DNA from: Trametopsis cervina
Taxonomy: Eukaryota > Basidiomycota > Agaricomycetes > Polyporales > Irpicaceae
Length of the DNA stretch: 64,000 nucleotides
Assembly: GCA_022385755.1 (NCBI GenBank)
Contig: MU278364.1
Coordinates: 124,001-188,000, forward strand
Direction of reading: 5' to 3'
The position numbers and the translations under genes are program-made. This document shows, one piece after another, positions 55,969-64,000 of this stretch. Each line of letters opens with the position of its first letter. Position 1 is the stretch's first letter. Under the pieces are notes generated by a model. The model was not told the origin of the DNA and made no database searches. It was given only the letters and a program-made list of their open reading frames with translations.

Positions 55969-58570
55969 ATGAACTCTTCAATCCAACAAAAAGTGAACAC
56001 TGCCTCGGTTCGTGTCTTGGCCGCGCTGGAGGTTATCGGCAATGTCACGGAGGAGACGCGATGGACATTTTGGAATCAGTTGTCTGCGGACACAGTAAGT
56101 CTTTTCACACAATATGTTCGCTACTTCTAACCTCCGCCTTTCAAAGCGCATCATTACCGAGCTGTGGAATGAGCATGGCGACGTGCTCCTGAACAGACTG
56201 GCGGCAAGTGCGGCGTTGGAGGTGTCCTTGGCCGATCAGAGCAAGTCATGGCCCAAGCCCGAACAGATCTCAAGAACGGATCCTAGGCTTGCGCTGTTTC
56301 CAATGCATCTCATCGACGATCAGCCGATGGTGCCTGCTGAGGTGCTGGAGGCGTCAGGCGAGCCATGGTGGGAAGGTATGTGTACAGTGGTGTTTTTAGA
56401 TGATTACTTACCTGCATACAGAGTTTCGACAGCCGCCTCAGGCTGCTCCGTCCGATTTCGCCCAGTCCCCCACACCTCCTCCACGAAGCACACAATCTCG
56501 AACGCCAAAGCAAACACGCAGCCGGAAGCATGGCAAAACTAGGGCATCGAAGAAGCAGCGTCAGTGGGACCGTGACCAGACGGATGCTGACAGTGATGAT
56601 GAGTCGCTACCAGCCTCACCATTACCCGGTCTCGGTGTGGAAGCCGACAGCCCAGCGGACGAGGAGGCCGATAACGAAGATGAGTCGGAAGACGAGGAGG
56701 ATGAAGACGACCATGCACCCTCACGCCCTGCACCCCGCGCAACTCGCCGACGAACAAGATCTCAATCTAAGGCTACAGCTGGCGCAAACAAGACACCACC
56801 TCGGCCGGCCCTTAAGTCTGCAATGAAAAAAACCCAAAAGCGTGTTCACGTAGCTTCCCCAGCCTCATCAGCGAGGGGTACATCGGCCGCCCCTACTCCT
56901 AAGCGGCGCAAGGTGCCACGTGTTGCTGGCCATGTGAAGCCGCTACCGGCTCCGGCTGCGTCTGCACAACAGACCGACGACGAGATGCTTGACAGCGACG
57001 ACGAGGAGATGATGACCCTCCGCGAGCTCGTCAACCGTGAAGTAAAGAAGGAGGACTGGCATGAAGAGCCGGTACTTTCGGTACGTAACGCATTGTTTTA
57101 TGCGGTGCACCACGCTGACGAAACATAGCCTATATTTTGTGAGCACTGCAAGGCCAGCCGAAGTGCTATCCGGCATAGGTGCCTTGTATATCTCAACCCC
57201 GAGGATAAGACCTCCACCACACGCTGCATCCGGTGTGTTCGGCTTAAGACCAAGTGTGATCTTGGTCCCGGCTTCGGCAAGGGAGGGAGGACGACAGCGG
57301 AAACCGTCAAGATCTTGCTCTTTCACCTCAAAGTAGCTGAAGACCGATACGCCCATGGTTTGGAGTTGCCGGAGACGGTAGAAGATGCCGTGTCAATGTT
57401 TTACGGTCGACACGCACGCCAAAACGAACCTGCGCAACCGGAGGATGACGGCGAGCTCACCGATGGCCAAGCAACAATGGAATTTTGGTATACCTCACGG
57501 GCAAAGCTAGCTGCAAAAGCTTCCTCAAGGGCACGAACTCCGGCAGCCGGGAAAGGACGAGGGCGTGGTCGGTCAACTCCAGCTGCAAAAAAATCCGCAA
57601 CACCTGTCGTAGCGGCGACCGGACATCATCGGCTTCGGTCTCCACCTGCGGTATACATAAAGACTCGAGCCGCAAGCCTTTCACAGAAGGTAACATCACG
57701 GGCAGACAAGGAGGACCGATCCAAGCAGAGCCATTTGGCCGGGCGTCGTGGTTTACGCATGCGTGTCCGAGAGGCAAACGATGGTGGATGGCAAATTTGT
57801 ACGTGTGTGCATGCATGACAAGATATTTACTGACTCGCCATCTCCTTACAGTGACATCTGTAGAGGAGCTTTTGGATGGGAACAACGGTATGTAACTGTT
57901 ATATGTACCTCAACCCTGAATGTACTGACAAGACAATAGACTGGGAGCGTGGTGTCGGCTACGATTCGCAGGAGGATGAGTTTGGATGGCTTGAAGGGGA
58001 GTCCGGCACCCCAGATAACCATTTGGACATGCTTCCGGAACGGGAACAAAGCAGCGAGTTAAACGTAGGCACAGGGACGGCTGCGTCTACGGATGGCTCA
58101 GGAGCAGAGAACCCGATTTCGGCCGTGCCGCCAACGGGTGGAAACTCTCCTGGAATGCTGGAAGAGGGTGTCAGCAGCTCACGAGATCGCTCACCACGGC
58201 CGATTGAGGAGGTGTTGAATTCAGCCGATCAGGAGCAGCAGGATGTCGACATTAGCCATACGCTGCCACAGAGCATGGCCGTAACTGTGTTGACTCTTCC
58301 ACGGTCTACGTTTGAGGCAGGGCCGAGTAGCCCAGGCTCAAATCCACAGTTGGAAGAACAGCCAAGGCTCGTGCCAGTGCCATCGGCATTGCGTACGGTC
58401 ATAAATGCTTGTACGTGATGTTTATTCTACTGATAAAATATTGTTCAAGCTCACATGCCCACACAGCTGTTCAAACGGATTCCTGTGAAGTCGCCGAAGC
58501 ATCTGTCCAAACACAGACTGTGGGTTTCGGCCACACAATGCCATCGATCGGTTGGGGATGGGCGCTGTAA
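55969..58570 (+). CDS. Zinc-cluster chromatin-type protein of the KDZ element
   Basis: Starts MNSSIQQKVNTASVRVLAAL; exon 1 is 55969-56094, followed by GTAAGT...CAAAG. The N-terminal ~110 residues are helical (TRWTFWNQLSADT; ITELWNEHGDVLLNRLAASA). Then comes a long basic/acidic disordered part (TRSRKHGKTRASKKQRQW; an Asp/Glu run; PTPKRRKVPR nuclear-signal-like). A cysteine cluster follows: PIFCEHCKASRSAIRHRC, then CIRCVRLKTKCDLGPGFGKG, i.e. C-x2-C, C, C-x2-C-x6-C, which resembles Zn2Cys6 and the CxC clusters linked to KDZ elements. The C-terminal half is disordered and ends FGHTMPSIGWGWAL. Two short exons (around 57850-57890, 57940) were joined by their borders. It is likely a DNA-binding partner of the transposase. 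Confidence 0.75.
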
Positions 58571-58859
58571 TTTGTCTTCCGTTGTAAGAAATTTTGCGTG
58601 ATTTGCGATTCCGTATGCTTGCTATTAGAATACTTTGCTCTTCTTAATACAATGTGTGTTCTACAATCCATGTGTGACCTGGACGTATTTGGCTGCAGAC
58701 CTGCCATATCCATTCAACTTAAGTATGCCTTTTGCGGCCGATATCGCCTGATCAGTATAACTGACTGGAACTTAGCCCTTTGGTTAACGGATGGATATGA
58801 GGGAATGTTACAGATATAAGCCGAATGAATACAACGACGTTTGAATCTATCGTTGTGGT
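58571..58859. other. 3' flank of the zinc-cluster gene
   Basis: AT-rich sequence up to the right repeat tract; no gene supported. Confidence 0.5.
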
Positions 58860-60330
58860 GCTAGTCTAAATAATCTTGGTTTCGGCCGAACGGTTGTATT
58901 GCTGCATCTATCTATGGGCTGTTACTATATATCGGCCAAAGCAGGTTGTGCTCTAAGTCGTAACGCTATTAGCAGTAACTATAAATCGGCCGTACAAGTT
59001 CGTACATCCATATTGTTGTTAGTATATGCTGGCCGATAAACATATCGGCCGACTTATAGCGTAGTTCATCCCGTTGTACCTCCATGGGCCGTTACTATAG
59101 ATCGGCCGTAAAAGTTGGTACATCCATGTTGTTAGTATATGCTGGCCGATAAACATATCGGCTGACTTATAGCGTAGTTCATCCCGTTGTACCTCCATGG
59201 GCCGTTACTATAGATCGGCCGTACAAGTTGGTAGATACATATTATTGTTATTATATGCTGGCCAATATATGTCTGCCGGACTGTAATACATGGTTTACCT
59301 CACAAGATATCGCCAGATCATATCGTGTTGCTCTAACACCCCTATCGGCCTGAAAGTTCTCAGTATTGTATCCAAACTGGTGCCCTTTTCCACCGTCACC
59401 AATATTGTTGTCCGGTAGAGCAATAACATGACCTGTAATTGAATGATGGGCGATAGGCAGTAGTGCCATACACAACTATCGGCCGACAAATAGCATGGTC
59501 TATACCTGCCGAACCGAAAAGGGAGAGTGGTGCACAGACAAGTATCGGCCGCCTAATAGCATGGCTTGTATTTACTTATCCGGCTATGGCAAGTGGTGGC
59601 CCAACTTGTCTCGGCCGACAGATAGCATGCTCTATACTTGCACAACCAGCCACCGGTAGTAATGGGCCAGACAGGTATCGGCTGACTGATAGTACTCCTG
59701 CTTGCATCTCGTGGATGAGTACTGATAGTGGTTGTCATGGTTTATCACGGCCGGAATATATTAAACTAGCATCGGTGCATAGGTGCACCTCGGGCGATGT
59801 ATAGGAATGCTACTGATGTTTCTCGGCCGAAACCATTATGAAGATAATTGACCGTAACTTTTTGTAACCGGCCGCAGGTAGTAGTGTACACAGTATTATT
59901 CATCCGGCTAATAATACATATTGTCGAGTCCCAAAATTGCATCACCGGCCACAGATAGTAGTGCTCATATTATGGATCGGCCGACATATAATACGCTTGT
60001 AGTTTCGTCAATATGAGGTAAATAACAGTGTTAATACTACACTATTTCAGGCTGCGGTGGATAGCCCGTATGACATTGGCGTAAAACATATCCCTCGGCC
60101 GGACGATATTGTGCAAGTGGGAGACCGCTTGTTTCCCTCCTTCATAATAGTAGTGCTATCAATAAATTGCAATACATAATGCTCGGCTGGGTGGTAGTAG
60201 TTACATAGCCCATAGGGTAACGCACATAGTGAACCTGTGGTGTTGATTTGTCTGCTGCGCTATAGTATTGCAATGTATACTCAACACATCTGCTTGATAC
60301 TATCGTGTTAGCATACATAGCCGGCCGAGG
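58860..60330. repeat. Right sub-terminal repeats
   Basis: A ~115-bp unit (GGGCCGTTACTATAGATCGG, TATGCTGGCCGATAAACATA, AGCGTAGTTCATCCCGTTGT) is present about two and a half times at 58975-59275. It is followed by shorter repeats around ATCGGCCGACAAATAGCATG (59470-59690), then scattered CGGCC words to 60330. The units differ from the left tract but share the TCGGCCG core. No gene is supported. Confidence 0.8.
60265..60327 (-). repeat. Imperfect terminal inverted sequence, right
   Basis: It is the partner of 42348-42406: read on the minus strand it gives CGGCCGG, TATGTATG, GATAGTATCA, AGATGTG and GTATAC in the same order. Identity is moderate, with small gaps. Confidence 0.5.
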
Positions 60331-60406
60331 TCGGCCACACGGTAGCTATCATGTATTAATCCCATGTTCGGTGTGATATTACTGTGCTATATATCTTCAC
60401 GAGGAC

Positions 60407-60413
60407 TACGCCG
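60407..60413 (+). repeat. Candidate target-site duplication, right copy
   Basis: TACGCCG, identical to 42229-42235. It is immediately followed by CTGGCACTCAG, which continues the host reading frame. Confidence 0.65.
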
Positions 60414-61297
60414 CTGGCACTCAGACCATAGATAACAATGCGGTATGTCTGCTTCCTTCTCCTTTTCAATTGTTCGTGTGCAGCAGCTGATGAGTATGCT
60501 CTCCACCCGCAATGATCATACTCAGACGCTCTTTCATTTACCTTCACCCCCTTCGGACTCAGGAGCCGCTTCCAATGGCACAGCAGAAGATTCCGACTGT
60601 AGCGCATTGTCCGGCACATTGTCTTCTGACAATTTCCAGGTGCGGTTCTTCTGTATCGAGTATTCAGTAGTCTAAAGTAGGTTCACAGGGGTCAATCTCG
60701 CCGCCTTCTTTCGAGACCATCCCAGTCTTCGACGCGAACACTTACCAGGTGCCAGGTGCGGCGCTTGAAGCATTATTGTGCGAACTTTCGGCCGGCGAGG
60801 ACTTGAGTCGCAACTTTGACAGGGAATCTCATGCTTCGCCTGACCCTCCGCCGACTTGCGCTCTCGAGGATGCCGGGGCTTTCCTCCCTACGGTGTCTGT
60901 CAACAGTACCACAAATAGCGACAAAGCAGCTCCCGAGCCAACGCCGGTCGCCAACCCTGCGGCCGTACTTCTGTGGCATACGGTACACCGGCTGAAGTCA
61001 GACCTTTTCCCAAGAGCATGGCAGGGCGTTGATCTAGCCCGTGTGGCTCTATCGAGGCGAAGGCTGCTCCCAGCCGTTACTGGAGACCTTCTTCCGATCA
61101 ATATAGGTGTTGTCATCTTCATCATATTGTGGATGGACTCATGGAAAACCCGCTCTCTATCCAAGAGACCCGCATATGAAGCTTTGAAAAGAAGACAGAA
61201 GATATCTGCGTGGTCCTGGCCAAACTATATCGCTGGATTACTGATATTATACCTCCTCGTAGTGATGTATATGCGATACGTAGCACGTTTTATGTAA
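60414..61297 (+). pseudogene. 3' part of the coiled-coil gene split by the KDZ element
   Basis: From the junction the host frame reads AGTQTIDNNA to a GTATGT donor. After GTGCAG it resumes as QLMSMLSTRNDHTQTLFHLP, then a Ser/Pro-rich part. A second intron (GTGCGG...TTCACAG, ~60640-60687) leads to GSISPPSFETIPVFDANTYQ. Near the end are two hydrophobic segments (LPINIGVVIFIILWM; YIAGLLILYLLVVMYM) and a stop. An ATG at 60445 lies inside the first intron, so an independent start is unlikely to be the original one; a truncated protein from 60490 is conceivable. The 5' part is at 40899-42235. Confidence 0.75.
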
Positions 61298-61551
61298 TTT
61301 CGAATGTCTGTGGCGCCATGAAAGGAAGACGATGATTGACACTTTGTTGTCGGGATTACAGACAAAGGCCTCAGATTACATCGGCAACACGTGGTAGTTC
61401 TCCGTCCCTCCTTTTAAAGCCTTTCACCTCCTCTATCATTGCTACCTTCACCGTCCTCACCCCCATCCCAAACGCTACCGCAGACACATAAACCTGTGAG
61501 TATGCTCAGTGTTTCGACCTTATTCGCATGATTTAACCGCTCAACTCCCAG
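61298..61551. other. Intergenic
   Basis: No gene. A pyrimidine-rich leader with a TTTTAAAGCC element near 61413 precedes the next start and may be part of its promoter. Confidence 0.4.
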
Positions 61552-62688
61552 ATGGCTGATCGCTCTGTATTTCAGGTGAGCATCGCGTTTCCTTTGCGCT
61601 ATACCCGTGCTCATTGTACATTTAGGCCGCTAGACGTATCGCGACTATCGACGGCTTGGAAGCATTCAGTGCTATGCTTCAACAAAACCAGGGGATCGGA
61701 CTCGTCGTCGACACCTTTGAGGTGGTTCTAGATGCCGCTGGTGCCACTCGTCGCACCTTTGTTCTACTCCATGACGTCCTCAAGCTCCTCCCTCAACTCA
61801 CCGACCTCATCATTCAGATATATCGCGTGCTTCCGGAGATGTTTACAGACCTCTACGACATTCTTTCCGGCGTGGAGCTGCGGGCACTGGAGCTATTCAA
61901 GACGAACCTTCCACATCGCGCGATTATCCCCTTCCTTCAAAACTTCCAGCATCGACGAAGTCTCTTTCAGCTTGTGCTTGAAGATTGTGGATTAACAAAC
62001 TTGTGCCCTCTCCGCGAGGTCGATCTTACCCATATCACCGACCTTGAGTGCCCCATCCACTGCGCTCAGCGCACTTCGACATCGCACCTTACCCGTCTCA
62101 TCCTCCATAACGCCAGCCCTTCATTTTCAGCATCCGACGCGCTTCTGAAGATGCCTATCCGCTCAAACCTAACGCATCTCACTCTCAAGTTTTTCTCCAG
62201 TGATCTCGACATCCTCAACAGTATCATCTTGTTTGCCCCGCGCCTTCGTAAGCTGAGGTTGATCGAACTGGTCAGCGCCGCGGTAAGTTCTTTCATAGGA
62301 CCTAGATATTTTGTCATTTATGCGCCCGCAGCGGAACGGCAGAGTCTCTGCCCGCCGCGTCTGGAAGTCAGTTGGTCAAGTCTCCCATGCCCTCAAGAAG
62401 CTTCGCTTCCTTGAGGAACTTATGGTGCAGTCCTCTGGGGAGCTTGCACGTGGAGATGCGCTGTTCTCTCGTCAAGAAGAACAACTTGTTCATGGCTGGC
62501 TGACGGGATATTCTCGGCCATGGTCTAAACCTCAGCGCGCCGTCTACCACTCGAGGCTTTATCGGATCTCACTTTTGTATGGAACATCTCGACCCGGCAA
62601 ACAGGTTTACAGTACTTGGATGAAAGGTGCTCCGCGGTGGGAGAGGGTCTCATACCAGGTTGGCTATTTAAAAGACGTTGTATTTTGA
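61552..62688 (+). CDS. Leucine-rich hypothetical protein
   Basis: Exons 61552-61575, 61626-62282 and 62332-62688 join in frame to 345 residues, with canonical GTGAGC...TTTAG and GTAAGT...CGCAG introns. Leucine-rich helical/strand repeats are visible: FVLLHDVLKLLPQLTDLIIQ, LQNFQHRRSLFQLVLEDCGL, REVDLTHITDLECP, RSNLTHLTLKFFSSDLDILN and APRLRKLRLIEL. They resemble the leucine-rich part of basidiomycete F-box proteins, but no F-box precedes them. The C-terminal exon is basic (RNGRVSARRVWKSVGQVSHA). Function unknown. Confidence 0.7.
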
Positions 62689-62947
62689 TATTCCCTGTTG
62701 TAATAACCATGTAATCGTGCCGCGAGCTAGTCTCAATGTATCTTGTAACCTGTGGACCTTGACTGCGTGAGTAATGAGCGAACTGAGGGACAGGCTTCAA
62801 GCGTCGATATCCTAAAATGAGCGACACCGAGCTTGCAGTAACTTACTGCTGGCGCTTTCCCGAATAAAGCTCTTTTCAGCTTTGTGGCGCTGTTTCTCGC
62901 GCTTACAATCGCGCGCGCTGACTCCGGCCACGCCACTGCTACCTTCA

Positions 62948-64000
62948 ATGCCTTCACGTCCAGACGCATGGGAGCTATGCATATGCAGCAAGTGCGCGAA
63001 CGGTACCTGGAAAGACCACCGGGGCAAGGAGCACAAGGGAACGTACCAACGACCTGCAGTTATTCGCAAGCATCTTCAAGCGGACACGACCCGCGGTCGG
63101 AAGGAACAAAGAGCGACGGAGGCCCCTGGGTACAAGGTTACAGAAGACAGCAACAGCGGGAAAGACGCGATGGAAGGTCTTATTTTTCTTTCTACAGTAG
63201 CTGAGATTCCCGTTGCTCCGGGCGAGCTGGCTCCAAGCAGAACGACTGCGGAAAATGCTGGGAGAGTGAAGCGTGGCGACCTTCATCGTGCTGCTGTATC
63301 CCCTGTGAGTCACCTAAATAGTTTCTGTTCGTTGATTTGAATCTTACCTTGCCCAGGCTCCCACAGCTGAGTCGACGAGTAATTCCGCCAGGACGCCTAC
63401 GCGACCGGGCAAACGCAGCTTTGTCGAAGACTCTTCATCGGCTGACGGACCTGCTTACGGTGCAAAGAGATCGCGCGCGGTAAGAGTCTAGCTTGTATAC
63501 ACAGCAGCTATACATGAACATCCACATTCTAGACTGCAATCACTACTATCGAAGACACGTCTCCTTACACTGCTGCACATCCTTCTGAAACCACTGTGAG
63601 AACCACAAAGTAATATCAATTCCAGCAACGACTGACCACAAAAATAGCGGTTAGAAGATACCACTTCGTATCGCGAGGTTGCAGGTCTTCAGTCTTTGTT
63701 CCTCAAGAGGAAGCGGCGAATTATGCGGATCGCCAAAGTCCAATTCGTTCAACCACCGGGCACCTTAGACGAACAGCCGGGCGAGCTGGATCGCACCCAT
63801 GCAGATAGCTTACAGATTGCTATCTACATGGAGTGGCTCGAAGCCACCGTGGATGATATTCGCCGAGCAACGCCCACTGCGGATCGTGATCTCTCTGGAC
63901 GTCGGCGCGGATTGATCAAGGAGTTCGACGCGGAGCTCGCTCGCCTGAAGGCAATGAAGATGAATGACTGGGAACTTGAAAAGACTAGGGCAGGTCTTTA
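62948..64000 (+). CDS. 5' part of an unrecognised gene, runs off the window
   Basis: It starts MPSRPDAWELCICSKCANGT, with a C-x-C-x2-C cluster followed by KGTYQRPAVIRKH. This is the type of N-terminal metal-binding motif that precedes transposase-like proteins in basidiomycete genomes. Later exons are joined by short introns around 63310-63355, 63480-63530 and 63592-63648, and include RPGKRSFVEDSSSADG, YREVAGLQSLFLKRKRRIMR and IYMEWLEATVDDIRRATPTA. The end lies beyond 64000, so domain content and integrity cannot be judged. A fragment of a mobile-element gene is possible. Confidence 0.55.

Larger units (their letters stand above)
42236..60406 (-). mobile_element. KDZ-superfamily DNA transposon carrying a TET/JBP gene
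   Basis: An ~18.2-kb element bounded by the TACGCCG copies. Transposase orientation defines the strand. It carries six genes (44332-44981, 45094-48917, 48988-50492, 51096-54126, 54182-55735, 55969-58570) and long repeat tracts at both ends. Imperfect inverted sequences lie near the ends: CGGCCGG...TATGTAT, GATA(A/G)TATCA, AGATGTG and GTATAC occur in the same order at 42348-42406 and, inverted, at 60265-60327. KDZ (Kyakuja-Dileera-Zisupton) elements linked to TET/JBP oxygenases are known from basidiomycetes. The exact terminal bases are inferred, since terminal inverted-repeat similarity at the very ends is weak. Confidence 0.85.

Noticed and set aside
60445..60675. Independent gene start at the ATG 60445
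   Set aside because: This ATG lies inside a GTATGT...GTGCAG intron whose removal continues the host frame from the left of the transposon.

Overview
The window is nuclear DNA of a basidiomycete fungus, most likely a mushroom-forming agaricomycete. Genes are dense and carry many ~50-nt GT-AG introns. DUF6535, F-box, KDZ-transposase and TRI5-type terpene-synthase families are present, and SPC24, APC13 and CRM1 look fungal. No prokaryotic or viral gene organisation was seen. Intron positions are my own readings of splice sites and remain unproven; gene names rest on recognised motifs, not on database searches.

Region 1 (1-15.4 kb) is an ordinary housekeeping block: an APC13-like subunit, a multi-pass membrane protein, kinetochore SPC24, a kinase-like protein, a zinc-type oxidoreductase, a TRI5-like terpene synthase that looks frameshifted, and the exportin CRM1 with 17 exons.

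Region 2 (14.3-30.3 kb) is a very large inverted repeat. Two 3,670-bp arms (14289-17958 and 26604-30273) mirror each other with no indels, around an 8.6-kb spacer. Each arm holds the last CRM1 exons and a 101-residue beta-rich protein gene; three diverged relatives of that protein lie in the spacer next to a DUF6535 membrane protein. The right arm ends inside a family-2 glycosyltransferase gene and cuts it off before its expected catalytic core.

Region 3 (30.3-40.9 kb) holds decayed genes, two of them neighbours each interrupted by one in-frame TAG, then a small membrane protein, a WD40 protein with a membrane tail, and a mostly disordered protein.

Region 4 (42.2-60.4 kb) is an ~18.2-kb KDZ-superfamily DNA transposon inserted into a coding exon of a coiled-coil/tail-anchored gene. 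The two halves of that gene are in the same frame on either side, and each carries TACGCCG at the junction. The element has six genes: a KDZ transposase with a CxC2-like cysteine cluster, a TET/JBP-type 2-oxoglutarate/Fe(II) dioxygenase just upstream of it, a nuclear-type protein with an HMG-like segment, a protein with a cysteine cluster in a basic context, a small protein ending in a textbook SUMO-interacting motif, and a 464-residue protein built from about eleven copies of a short FTxxPLPxFR-like motif. Repeat tracts at both ends and many exons share a CGGCCG-containing word that looks much rarer in the flanks. The association of KDZ transposases with TET/JBP genes is known in fungi; the multivalent motif protein, the SUMO-interacting partner and the element-wide CGGCCG tag are the best candidates for something undescribed.

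Region 5 (60.4-64 kb) holds the 3' half of the interrupted gene, a leucine-rich hypothetical protein, and the 5' end of a gene running off the window.
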